A stretch of DNA of 64,000 nucleotides. Source: Branchipolynoe longqiensis. Its lineage: Eukaryota; Annelida; Polychaeta; Phyllodocida; Polynoidae. The translations under genes were made by a program, and so were the position numbers. The notes under the pieces were generated by a model. That model did no database searches, was not told where the DNA came from, and worked only from the letters and a program-made list of their open reading frames with translations. Position 1 is the stretch's first letter. The number at the start of each line of letters is the position of its first letter. The stretch covers positions 40,308,590-40,372,589 of the forward strand of contig CM059199.1 of assembly GCA_030323885.1 (NCBI GenBank), written 5' to 3'. Positions 20,501 to 31,261 of the stretch are shown piece after piece.

Positions 20501-21350
20501 CGCTCTACCAACATTCGTGATATTGGCTCTAGAGCAAGACAACATGCCGTTATGTTGGTCACATGGCAGTACAATATGCCTCAACATTAGTTGTAGGGCA
20601 GTACAACATATCTTGGTATCGACTGTAAGGCAGTAGAACATGCCCCCCAATTGGCTATAGGGCAGTACAACACACATTGCTGTTGGCTGTAGGGAAGTAC
20701 ACCATGTCTTCCTATTGGCTGTAGGGCAGTAGACCTACAACACACCTTTCTATTGGCTGTAGGGAAGTACAATATGTCTTCCTATTGGCTGTAGGGCAGG
20801 AGACCTACAACACACCTTTCTGTTGGCTGTAGGGAAGTACACTATGTCTTCCTATTGGCTGTAGGACAGTAGACCTACAACACACCTTTCTATTGGCTGT
20901 AGCGAAGTACAATATGTCTTCCTATTAGCTGTAGGACAGTACAATATGCTTTGCTAGTGGCTGTAGGGCAGTACAACAAACCTTTCTATTGGCTGTAGGG
21001 CAGTACAATATGCCTTGCTATTGGCTGTAGGGCAGTACAACACACCTTTATATTGGCTGTAGGGTAGTACAATATGCCTTGCCATTGGCTGTAGGGCAGT
21101 AGGCCTAAACCACACCTTTCTCTTGGATGTAGGGCAGTACAACACACCTTTCTATTGGATGTAGGGCTGTACAATATGCCTTGCTATAGGTTGTAGGGCA
21201 ATACAACACACCTTGCTCTTGGCTGTAGGGCAGTACACCACACATTACTCTTGGATATAGGGCTGTCAAATATGCCTTGCTATAGGTTGTAGGGCAGTCC
21301 AACACACCTTTCTATTGGCTGTAGGGGAGTACAATATGCCTCCCAATTGG
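20500..21350. repeat. ~31-bp satellite (TTGGCTGTAGGGCAGTACAA)
   Basis: About 25 tandem units of TATTGGCTGTAGGGCAGTACAA plus CACACCTTTC or TATGCCTTGC. Two unit types (CACACCTTTC and TATGTCTTCC/TATGCCTTGC) alternate over much of the array. Some units carry an extra AGACCTAC. Units at the left edge (20500-20600) are the most diverged, as expected for array borders. Minus-strand short frames are repeat translation. Confidence 0.9.
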
Positions 21351-21462
21351 CTGCACAAACTTTCCCTGTGAATTATAATTTCAATGAACTCTTTTGTTAG
21401 TACAGCACCGTGCCAGAGTCCAGCGGCAGTAACTGGGGTCTGAGCAGTTCACAAGACTGTGT

Positions 21463-21800
21463 TTAAGGGGAGAGCGGAGGGGATGGGGAGAGGGGAGGGG
21501 GGAGGGGGGAGGGGGGAGGGGAGGGGGAGAGGATGAGGAAGGGGAGGACGAGGGGGTGGGGGGGAGGGGTAGGGGTAGGGGGAGGGACGAGGGGGAGAGG
21601 TAGGTGGAGAGAGTGGGGGGAGGGGAGGAGGGGAGATGGAGAGGGAGAGGGAGGGGAGCGGAGGAGGGGAGGGGGAGAGGGAGGGGAGAGGTGGGAGGTG
21701 GAGAGGGAGGAGAGGGAGGGGAGGGGAGGAGGGAGGGAGGGGGAGGTGGGATGTGGAGGGGAGGTGGAGAGGGAGGGAGGGAGGGAGGGAGGGAGGAGGG
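21463..21800. repeat. GGA/GGGA purine tract
   Basis: Almost pure G and A on the + strand with GGGGAGGGGGGAG and GGGAGG units. Overlapping frames in several phases on both strands reflect absence of T/C-containing stops and are not genes. It is potentially G-quadruplex or triplex forming (inference). Confidence 0.9.
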
Positions 21801-21924
21801 ATGTGATTGGTGCCAGACACTCACGGTGCAACCGAACGGGACATGACCTGCTCAACCCCACTAATGGTTTACCAAGACGCCCCCAAAGTTGACCTCACGC
21901 CGTAGGGGGCAGCCACGTGGACAG

Positions 21925-22500
21925 GAGAGGAGGAGAGGGGAGAGGGGAAGAAGAGAGGAGAGGGGGAGAGGGGGAGAGGGGGACAGGGGGAGAGGGGGAG
22001 AGGGGGGAGAGGAGGGAAATGGCTGAGGGAGACATGGGAGAGGGGGGAAGAGGAGGGGAGAAGAGGAGAGTGGGAGGGAGAAGGGGGAAGGGAGGAGAGG
22101 GAAGGAGAGGGGGAGGTGAAGAGAGGGAAGGGAGGAGAGGGGGAATGGAGGAAGAGCAGGGAGAGGATGGAGAGGATGGAGAGGGGGAGGGGGGTGAAAG
22201 GGGGGAGGAGAGGAGAGAAGGGGGGTGGGAGAGGAGGGGAGAGGAGAGAGGGGAGAGGGAGCAGAGGAGGAGAGGAGGAGAGGAGGAGAGGAGAGGAGGA
22301 GAGGGGTCATAGGAGGGAGCGGAGGGAGTGGGGGAAAGGGGAAGAGGGGGAAGGGAGGAGAGGGTGAGACGGGGGATGGGGAAGGGAGGAGAGGGTGAGA
22401 CGGGGGATGGGGAAGAGGGGGAGCGGAGGGAGAGGGGGTAGGGGAGAAGGGTGGCGGAGAGGGAAAGGAGGAGGGGGTGAGGGGTAAAGAGCGAGAGGGT
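21925..22500. repeat. GGGAGA/GAGGA purine tract
   Basis: A second polypurine tract, separated from the first by about 125 bp of normal sequence (21800-21925). It includes GGAGAGGGTGAGACGGGGGATGGGGAAG duplicated at about 22350-22410. Confidence 0.9.
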
Positions 22501-22544
22501 TAAACCCCTCTTGTATATGGTTGAAACTACACGGGTCCCAAGGT

Positions 22545-22900
22545 TTAAAGCTGCATAGTCCGATGAAGCATCACATTTTCAAAACCAAAAAAGTATCTCA
22601 ATTTGATTCTACATATCTAACTTAAATACTGGTGCACTTGTTAAACATTTGTCACCATGTAGAAGGGAATACTGAGGCAATTTAATAGAACTTATTACTG
22701 CAGAAACCTATGGTGTCAGAGCTTTGGCAAGCTTGCCAAAACTAATTTTGCTTGTTTGCACTTCAAATATCTAAAAAAAGTTAGCTATTTCAAATAAAAG
22801 TTACTTCAAATGAAAGAAGGGTAGATTATAACGATCAGCCTAATATGTTTATCTCAGAAAATGACAGAAACTCAAAACCCATCAGACTATGTCGGGTTAA
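22545..22900 (+). mobile_element. M1 MITE, complete
   Basis: Left TTAAAGCTGCATAGTCCGATG, right CATCAGACTATGTCGGGTTAA. Interior blocks in order: TTTTCAAAACCAAA, TTCTACATATCTAACTT, AATACTGAGGCAATTTAATAG, CCTATGGTGTCAGAG, GCAAGCTTGCCAAAA, AAATAAAAGTTACTTC and GAAACTCAAAACCCATC. The element is bounded by TTAA on both sides. Confidence 0.82.
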
Positions 22901-23097
22901 GTCTGCCCTCCAGATTAGGCTTATTTCCTTTTTGTCGGCTCCTCTAAGAAGGAATCTGGTGTCGGTTGTGGAAGAAAATGTGATATCCATTTTTGTTTAA
23001 ACCCAAACCCAACCCATTAATTATATAGGCAGAGTGTAGAATTTGAGTGAACTTATATAATAAAGTAAAGGGGCAAATATAATTCCCCTGGTAAGAG

Positions 23098-23321
23098 TTG
23101 TTTGTTAGGGTTTTACGTCCTGGCCACATCTAAGGCCATATCAGGATGGGCACCGACTTGTGATATTGTACACTCATAGTGAATTTATAGTACTGTCCCA
23201 CTGGGAAACCAGGCCACCAGCAACATGCCCTGATATCCCACTCAGTCACATTATCCTGATACTGAAGTAACCAGCCATTTTCCCTATCCGAGTACTGTCA
23301 AGTGCCAAGCTAGGTAGCCAT
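23098..23321 (-). mobile_element. SINE-1, head missing
   Basis: Reverse copy with tail complement TTGTTTGTTAGGGTTTTACGTCC at the left. It runs through GGCACCGACTTGTGA, CATTATCCTGATACTG to GCCAAGCTAGGTAGC, where it stops before the tRNA head (5' truncation, usual for target-primed insertions). Confidence 0.78.
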
Positions 23322-23801
23322 TAATTATACTCGTATAATGTGTATACAGCACATACATATCAAATATAGTAAGCCTGCGATAAAGGTAATTATTTTCTTT
23401 CTCTGTACAGATATATTTCGATATCTTTGGTCTGTATCTGGTAACACTGCACTACCGCTCGATCAAGCACCGGAAATGTCGTGTTTAATCTGGATTGAAA
23501 GAAGAAATCAGACCTTGTTTGGAATTTATTTTTGCCTCTCGAACAAAGGGGAGGGTGGAGGGACGGGGGGGGGGAGTGAGGAGGGGGTGATGTTTTGGCA
23601 ATTTAGCCTGTAGTCGTTGCTAAGGGAGACCTTAAGGCCACCATCTGTCGATGTGTTTTTACTGGGGCATGTTCCCAGTGTTTATGAGATTTGATTCCAC
23701 CGGAGAAAGCCAGACTTTTCTGCAGCGACACTTGTTAATGTTAAATGGCCCTTCATGGCTACAATCAGCATTTCTACTCCCAGAGTTCTTTATTTGCCAC
23801 C

Positions 23802-24588
23802 AATATAGGGTATGCACCGACGTCACGCTAAGCGGAAGTGCGGCCATTGCGGCGATAGTAACCACAATAATAACATACTGTCACAGTGCAAACTGAATGG
23901 CTATGAGCAATCTTCCTCCAGAAAAGGTTAAATATCTCTGAAACCACACCACCTAGAAACAAACTGATTGGAATACACATAGAAAACATGTTTACCAAAA
24001 AGATTATATTAAATTGATACGGTTAGGGTTATGGATTTCTATTAAATTTGAATAAAACTGGCGTTTTGCACTGCGCGTACCGGCAAACTGCCCGCGAAGG
24101 GTAAAATCGGCAATGCTATGTCTATGTGGAGCATTTATTTTTTGTAAAATAAATTTAAAAGCTTTCATTGGATCGATTAAAAATATCTTAATGCGCGATT
24201 GAAGAGGAAGATCTGAAGTATTTAATGTAACCTAAGAGCAATTTACGCTGAAAGTATTAAAAACAGAGGTAATAGTGAAAGTTGGGATATTCTGAGTGTC
24301 AGTGCCAGTGCATTGTCAATGGCCGTGAGCAATCTTCATACAGAAAAAGTGAAATATCTCTAAAACTACACCACTTAGAAACAAACTGCTTGGTACACAT
24401 ATAGAAAACATATTCAACGAATAGATTATATTAAATTTATACGGTTAGGGTTCCGGAATTCTATTAATTTTGAATGAAATACACGTTTTCCAAAGCGCGT
24501 ACAGGCAAACTCTATGGGATGTTTACTGGTTGATATCGCCACAATGGCCGCGCATCCGGTTCGTGTCGTCACGTGAATACCCTATATA
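23802..24588. mobile_element. 787-bp TIR element with internal direct repeats
   Basis: Inverted termini of about 58 bp: AATATAGGGTAT...CGGCCATTGCGGCGATA (23802-23859) against TATCGCCACAATGGCCG...ATACCCTATAT (24531-24588). Inside are two direct units of about 200 bp (about 23885-24090 and 24305-24510), each starting with a GAGCAATCTTC block and containing AAATATCTCT, AGAAACAAACTG, TTATATTAAATT and ACGGTTAGGGTT. Frames of 68-81 codons over the left TIR are not gene-like. Confidence 0.75.
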
Positions 24589-24629
24589 TATATAATCTTT
24601 GCTAGGCCAAAGCAAAGCATACTTCACCT

Positions 24630-24971
24630 TTAAAGCAGCATAGTCCGATGAAAACATCACATTTTCAAAACCAAAAGAATTATCTAGATTTTATTCTACA
24701 TATATAACTTAGATACTGCTGCACTTATTAAACATTTTCTGCCACATAGAAGGGAATACCAAATCAAGTTAATAGAACCTGTTACTGCAGAAGCCTATGG
24801 TGTTAGAGTTTTGGCAAGCTTGCCAAAATTAATTTGGCACGTTTGCACTTCAAATATCATTTAAAGTAAAAGTTACTTCAAACTAAAGTAAGGTAGATTA
24901 CAATGACCAGCCTAACATATTTATCACAGAAAATGACAGAAACTCAAAACCATCGGACCATGCAACTTTAA
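24630..24971 (+). mobile_element. M1 MITE, complete
   Basis: TTAAAGCAGCATAGTCCGATG at the left, CATCGGACCATGCAACTTTAA at the right, TTAA at both ends. Blocks are in the same order as the copy at 22545, with the AAATCAAGTTAATAGAACC variant in the middle. Confidence 0.82.
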
Positions 24972-25025
24972 CTTAAATTTATTTAATATAAATATGCGTT
25001 GTATGAAGTCTTATGATGATGTATT

Positions 25026-25442
25026 ATTTGTTGGGGTTTTACATCCGGGCAATATCTAAGGTCACATGAGGACGGGCACCCATTGACTTGTGACTGCGCC
25101 TCACTAGGTTGGTTGGTTGGCTGTTGGGAGTTTTCCGTTTTCCATTTTGGTAAATCGTGGGATTCAAACCCTGGTCGAGTGAAACCGATGACATAAAAAT
25201 GTATAAGCCTTACTTGTCGCTTCCCAGCCAGGCGCTCAGCATTATTGCGAAAGGGCAAGGACTGGTTGGCTCAGTGTCAGGATAATGTGACTGAGTGAGA
25301 TATCAGGTCATGGTGCTTGCGACCTGGTCTCCCAGTGGGGCAGCACTATAAAGTCGCCATGGGTGCGCACTGTCACAAGTCAGTATCCGTCCTGATATGA
25401 CCTTAGTTGTTGCCAGGATGTCAAGCTCCAACAACCAACCAA
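25026..25442. mobile_element. Composite of three SINE-1 pieces
   Basis: A reverse B-like tail (25026-25107, TTTGTTGGGGTTTTACATCC to TTGTGACTGCGCC) is followed by a short reverse A-type tail stub (25108-25136, GGTTGGTTGGTTGGCTGTTG). Then comes a forward copy lacking most of the head (about 25150-25442, TCGTGGGATTCAAACCCTGG to CTCCAACAACCAACCAA). The stub and forward copy form another outward-tailed inverted pair. The minus-strand 91-codon frame is its antisense. Confidence 0.75.
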
Positions 25443-26060
25443 ACATCTAACTGCAGCTGAATAGCTGACTGCCTGTATGAGGATCTACATTAAAACTGAT
25501 TCAAACCGCAACTATAAAGCTCCAACAACCAACCAACCAATGTATATACACATGCCTTGTCCTTGTACTTGTAGACGGCATCACTTGCGATGCACTGGGA
25601 CGGGTACCCCCCCACCCCCACCCCAACACGTCTCCCCCTCCCTCAAGCCTCCGGGTGTGGACTAGTACATGTTGATAAGCCCTGCCCTTTGACCTCCTTC
25701 CTGTCCCATTTCCCGCCATCGCGTGCAGCAAACACCCCTACCCCCACACCTCTCCCTCCCCCCTCCCTCCTCCCCCACACACCACACACCAGCACCTCTT
25801 TGTAAGAAGCCATGTGCAACAGATCTGACCACACTTTGAGTGCAAGAGTGGTCTTAACATGTTGTTGGACAGTTATTTCCAGATAATGTGTATGTATATA
25901 GGCCACGGAGCTTGGTGTCTGTGATGGTACTGCCTGTCATCAGGTTTAGATGTAGGTCAGGGGTAGGTACTCAACCATATATATATATAATATATATATA
26001 TATATATAATTCGGCCAGAATTATAGTTAAATATAGTGATGTCTAGAAATAATATAGGAA
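25443..26060. other. Low-copy DNA with C-rich patches
   Basis: Contains CCCCCACCCCCACC near 25607, CCCTCCCTCC patches near 25750 and an AT microsatellite at 25975-26008. Several overlapping short frames occur on both strands and none is recognisable. Confidence 0.35.
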
Positions 26061-26405
26061 GGTGTTCTCTGTGGCGGAGTGGTTAGTGTCTGACTTTTTT
26101 CTAGGTCGGAAATCTAATCTGAAGGTCAGTGGTTCAATTCCCCATGCCATCACCTCTGCCAATTTGGATTTCCACCACTGTGTATAACTTTCAGCATCAT
26201 CAAAGGCCAGTTGCTCTCAAACCGTGGCTATGTGGTGGTGTGGGAGGTTAAAAATCCATTGGGTCAGTAAAACTAAAAGTGTAGGCTTGGGCTTTCTGTC
26301 GACCAACTGTCTAATGGTGAAAGAAAGTATATTGAGACTTACCAATGATACTTATAGGCAGTTTAAATCTTCAAGAAGAAAAGAAAAAATACTCATTTAT
26401 TTACA
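26061..26405 (+). mobile_element. SINE-4 (tRNA-headed), copy 1
   Basis: Begins GGTGTTCTCTGTGGCGGAGTGG, an A-box-like start, followed by TGACTTTTTTCTAGG, then CTAATCTGAAGGTC and a mutated B box GGTTCAATTCC. The body contains TGCCAATTTGGATTTCCAC, GTGTATAACTTTCAGC, TCATCAAAGGCC and GGGAGGTTAAAAATCC. It ends with GGCAGTTTAAATCTTCAAG and AGAAAAGAAAA. Homologues lie at 42286 (reverse) and 53278. Confidence 0.78.
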
Positions 26406-26789
26406 TGACTAAAGGTTTAAAATTCAAAAATATTGCCGAATAATGGGATCTCGCACATTGGGTCCATCACATGACATTACTGTTTTCATTTCTTCCCACT
26501 CTCCCTTTTTAATTTTTCTTTCATCAAGATGATAGCAGAGGCACACATATGAGTTCAGTATGGCGCATGTGCTATATTTGCCCATAATACGATGCCAAAG
26601 CATTCACAGACCTGCCATCATAAGCTTGGCTTTGCGGAAGTCCAGATGGGTTTTTGAGAGCAGGCCCCATTAATCACGGAATCTTATTATTCCTAGTGTG
26701 GGCCTGGGTAAAAATGGGCAATGGTCTTACACTTATAGAACCATCTAACTTCACCAGTGACCCAGGACTGTGGTGGTTCCGAGTCGTGA
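26406..26789. other. Low-copy DNA between a SINE and a purine array
   Basis: No recognised repeat or gene. The start of the 174-codon plus-strand frame at 26654 lies here, but most of that frame is the following purine array, so it is not credible. Confidence 0.3.
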
Positions 26790-27560
26790 TATGGTGGATG
26801 GGGAAAGGGGGCGGGGAGGGGGGGGGGGGGGAGGGGGGCGCGTGGGGGAGGAGAGATTATAGGAGGATGTTAGAGGGGAGGAGGAAGGAGAGAGGGTGGA
26901 GGGTGAAGAAGGGAAGGGGAGGATGGAGGAAAGAATGGGGAAAGCGCAGGAGGACGGGGAAAGAGGTGGGGAAGGTGAAGGAACAGAGGAGGAGGGGAGG
27001 AGAGGAGGAGGGAGGAGAAGAGGAGGGTATGAGGAGGGGGGGAGGACGGGAGGAGGAGAAGAGGGGAGGAGAGGAGGAGGGGAGGAGAGGAGGAGGGGGA
27101 GGAGAAGAGGAGGGGAGGAGGGGAGGGGAGGAGGGGAGGAGGGGAGGATTGGGGGCACGTGGAGTAGGAAGAAGTTGAAGAGAGGGGAAACGGGAGGAGG
27201 GTAGATGAGAGAGGGCTTAGGAGGGGGAGATGGGGAGGGAGAGGATAGGAGAGGACATGAAGAGGGCAGGCTGGGAAGGTTGAAGCAGGGGACGGATGAG
27301 GAGGCGGGGAAGGAAGGGGACGAGAGAGGGGGAGTGATGGTGGGGGGGTCGGGGAGGAGAAGAGTGAGAGGGGAGAGGAGAATGGAGCAAGGGGAAGGGA
27401 GGAGAACGGAGGAGAAGGGAGGACAGAGGAGGAGGGTGCAGGGGAGGAGAGGAGGAGTGGGCAGAGGGAAGGTGAGATGGCAAAAGATGAAGAGGGTGGA
27501 GAAGCAAAGGAAGGGGAAGGGAGGGGAGAGGAGGGGCTGTGGGAGGAGGAGGGAGACTAT
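26790..27560. repeat. GGA-rich purine array
   Basis: Polypurine tract built on GAGGAGGGGAGGAGAGGAGG, most regular at 26985-27150 and less so to 27560. Glu/Gly/Arg frames on the + strand and Ser/Pro/Leu frames on the minus strand (up to 174 codons) are repeat artefacts. Confidence 0.9.
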
Positions 27561-27774
27561 GACTTGCGATCTAACAGCTTATTCACCAACCTGTCATAAG
27601 CCCACACATGATACACTGAACCATAGCAACGGCATGAAATGGTTACTGATCCATCATCTTATTGTGAATGCATCACGAACAGCAATTTGACATCTAATGG
27701 AATCCAGTAATATCTTCTACTCATCTATTGAAATCTCTAATGCCTAGAGCAGAGTTTTCATTTAGTTATATATA

Positions 27775-27975
27775 TCCATTGGCAAATATCAACCGTGAAC
27801 AATTGATCATCCTCATTCCACTGCCTTTTGCCCTGTCCTACTAACACCGAGTGTCAGGCCAGCTAGCGACAAGCATACCTTTAATAATTATTGGTTATAC
27901 TCAGCCAGGGTTCAAACCTCATTACATGCCACATACACGAGAAGTGAGCGCTCAACTCATTCGGCCATCCTGCCC
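27775..27975 (-). mobile_element. SINE-2, copy 2
   Basis: Reverse copy: 3' part at left (ATATCAACCGTGAACAATTGATC, CTCATTCCACTGCC), head at right (CAGGGTTCAAACC, GCTCAACTCATTCGGCCATCC, an inverted A-box region). Same organisation as 15080-15290. Confidence 0.65.
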
Positions 27976-29106
27976 GGTTAACTTCCGGTGGGAAAACAAA
28001 GTACATCCTCGCCGCAGAGAGAATTCTCACAATGCTCGGTGAAAATATCTTGAACAATTAATTTGTTTTAAACAAAGAGTTACACTGAGCCCATCACGCC
28101 TCATGCCTCAAGCCTCATGCCGCACTCCACTCTCAAACACGTCACATTGTCGAACAACAAGAGGAGTATCTGGCCAGTGAGCTCCTTCCTCATTTAGAAC
28201 CTCAGGAATGTTTGCAAATATGTTTAAAAAAAAATTAAATATATTATAAAAAAATATTTAAAACAAAATTATTTAAAAAAACCAAAGCAACCTCCACACA
28301 CACAGACACAACTTTTTTGTTTTGTTTATTTTCCCTCCACTCCCCGATGTTGACGGATCGCGTGAGGAGTTCACAGGATTGCGTTGTTAGTGGGAAGGGC
28401 AGGGCAGGCCTGTTTCTTCACGCTGAAGCAATACCTCAGCCCTAGATGCTCATACGAAGTTCCCCTAGGCAGGGAGGAGGGAGCTGGATGGGTTTAGTGT
28501 GGGGAGGGGGGTGCTGGGGGTATTGGGGCTATAGTTCCCTGTGAGGGGGGAGGGCTGCGAGGGGGGGGGGGCGGCTTCGGGGGACTGGAGTTCACTTATG
28601 AGATGCACACTTCTCACAGTTGCTCATAGCTGCTCACAGTTGCTCAACATTACACAAGAGCTGCATGCTCATACCTGCAGGGATGGGAGGGCAATGGCGA
28701 TGGCAACGACCCAGCTTTCGCCTGGTTAGTATATACGCCTTAGCAATAATCTTCGCAGCCAAAAGAAATATGGCTGCAATTACAACAAGCTATGTGGACT
28801 ATCCATCTAAATGCTTATCTACATCCACTTCCTGTTTTCATTGTAAGGGAAGGAGCACAGCATTGACTTCTATTTCTAAATTAACAAACAAAATAAGATG
28901 GATGATATATATCGGCGGTATAAATAATCGCTGTGGAGCAAGTGGAATGCAGCAGCGCCCCTGCTGGTTCAACATTGAGCGAATGATGCGTAAAGGTAGC
29001 TAGCTGCTCGAGCAAGTGCAGTGCTAACTAGTAACAGGTGGTCTATTTATGTTCACATATGACGGTTTTGTTTGTTGTGAGTAGATTACGGCACCAAACA
29101 GGATTG
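27976..29106. other. Low-copy DNA, no gene recognised
   Basis: Includes an A-rich stretch (28220-28290) and a G-rich patch (28500-28575). CACAGTTGCTCATAGCTGCT is a short direct repeat near 28615-28645. A 127-codon frame at 28620-29003 was considered, but it has no recognisable domain and no supporting splice or start context. Confidence 0.35.
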
Positions 29107-29437
29107 CTTGGTTGGTTGTTGGAGTTTTACGTCCTGGCAACATCTAAGGTCATATCAGGATGGGTACCGACTTGTGACAGTGCACACTCATGGCAAATTT
29201 ACAGTGCTATCCCACTGGGAAATCAGGCCGCTAGCACAATGACCCAATATCCCACTTAGCCATATTATCTGGACACCGAGCTAACCAGTCCTTGCCGTAT
29301 CCTCTTAATGCTGAGGGCCAGGCTAGGAAGTGACAAATATCAACTTTTGAAGTCATTGGTTTGATTTGACTGGGAATCGAAGTCCCAATCTCCCGCATGG
29401 GAGGCCTGCGCTCTACTGATTCAGCCACCGCTTCCGG
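29107..29437 (-). mobile_element. SINE-1, A-type, full length
   Basis: Tail complement GGTTGGTTGTTGGAGTTTTA at the left. The tRNA-like head is at the right, with AATCGAAGTCCC in the B-box position and CTACTGATTCAGCCACCGC in the A-box position. It is complete but diverged in its promoter boxes. Confidence 0.85.
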
Positions 29438-29489
29438 TGGTGCTTATGGTGTGAGTCTGGGTTGTGGTAAATGCGCCTGTTGATGATGG

Positions 29490-29632
29490 TGGCTGGTTGG
29501 TTAGTTGGTTGGTTGGAGTTTTACGTCCTGGCAACATCTAAGGCCATATCAGGACGAGTACCGACTTGTGACAGTGCGCACTCTTGGCGACTTTATAGTG
29601 CTGTCCCACTGGGGAGACCAGGCCGCCAGCCT
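29490..29632 (-). mobile_element. SINE-1, A-type, 5'-truncated
   Basis: GGTTGGTTAGTTGGTTGGTTGG at the left (expanded tail), then TTTACGTCCTGGCAACATC through GGGGAGACCAGGCCGCCAGC, stopping within the body. The same orientation as the neighbouring copy 50 bp away suggests repeated insertion in one small region. Confidence 0.8.
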
Positions 29633-29919
29633 GTCAGTTGGTAGGCACAGGTGGTGGTGCAGGTGGTGGTGCAGGTGTCAGTACAAGGTACTGCTTCCGG
29701 TGCAGATGCGCACTATGCACTGCGCACTTCCGGTGAATTAACTACACCGCCTCACCAAACTGACTATGCACAACAATCAGTGGGCGTATGACTGATGGTA
29801 GAAAGGTGCAATGTGTGAGGCTACCAGTACTCCAAACGTATGCCTTGTTTCCTAACTGCCCACCCACCACACAAGCCCCCTCCAATAGTGCGCTACCCTT
29901 CACAGATACGCCCTGCACA

Positions 29920-31261
29920 CTACCCACCATTCACCAACCACCATCCACCACCTACCACCACCACACACCGCCATACACCACCCATCACCACAACCCACCA
30001 TTCACCATCCACCATCCACCACCCCCACACACCGCCATACACCACCCATCGCATACCCCTCATCACCACAACCCACCATTCACCAACCACCATCCACCAC
30101 CTACCACCCCCACACACCGCCATACACCACCCATCACATACCCCTCATCACCACAACCCACCATTCACCAACCACCACTACCACCTACCACCCCCACCAT
30201 ACACCATCCATCATATACCCCTCATCACCACAACCCACCATTCACCAACCACCATCCACCACCTACCACCCCCACACACCGCCATACACCACCCATCATA
30301 TACCCCTCATCACCACAACCCACCATTCACCATCCACCACCTACCACCTACCACCCTCACCCACCGCCATACGCCACCCATCATATACCCCTCATCACCA
30401 CTACCCACCATTCACCAACTACCATCCATCACCTACCACCCCCACACACCGCCATACACCACCCATCACATACCCCTCATCACCACAACCCACCATTCAC
30501 CAACAACCATCCACCACCCTCACACACCGCCATACACCACCCATCACATAGCCCTCATCACCACAACCCACCATTCACCATCCACCACCTACCACCTACC
30601 ACCCCCGCACACTGCCATACACCACTCATCACATACCCCTCATCACCACAACCCACCATTCACCAACCACCATCCACCACCCTCACACACCGCCATACAC
30701 CACCCATCACATATCCCTCATCACCACAACCCACCATTCACCATCCACCACCTACCACCTACCACCCCCGCACACTGCCATACACCACCCATCACATACC
30801 CCTCATCAGCACCACACAACCCACCATTCACCAACCACCATCCACCACCTACCACCCCCACACACCACCATACACCACCCATCGCATACCCCTCATCACC
30901 ACCACACAAACCACCATTCACCAACCACCATTCAATACCTACCACCCCCACACACCGCCATACACCACCCATCACATACCACTCATCACCACAACCCACC
31001 ATTCACCAACCACCATCCACCACCTACCACCCCCACACACCGCCATACACCACTCATCACATACCCCTCATCACCACCACACAACCCACCATTCACCAAC
31101 CACCCCGTACCACCCCCACACAGCGCCATACACCACCCAGCACACAACCCTCATCATCACCACAAAACCCACCACTACACACCACCCATCTCCACCCACC
31201 ACCTACAACCACCACACACCACCCATCACATACCCCTCATCACTATCACACTCCCCACCAC
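29920..31261. repeat. C-rich satellite A (~90-bp unit)
   Basis: About a dozen units of CCATACACCACCCATCACAT-ACCCCTCATCACCACAACCC-ACCATTCACCAACCACCATC-CACC with length variants from ~85 to ~105 bp. The unit is itself built from CCAC/ACCAC triplet-like words. Frames of 669 and 778 codons (Pro/His/Thr) run through this and the next array because the repeat has no stops in two phases; they are not proteins. Confidence 0.9.

Noticed and set aside
20500..21350. CRISPR-like array (31-bp repeats)
   Set aside because: Units are directly contiguous with variants and have no unique spacers; eukaryotic satellite.
26071..26150. tRNA-Arg-like gene
   Set aside because: Has a 17-base insertion with T6, a mutated B box and a repeated SINE body downstream.
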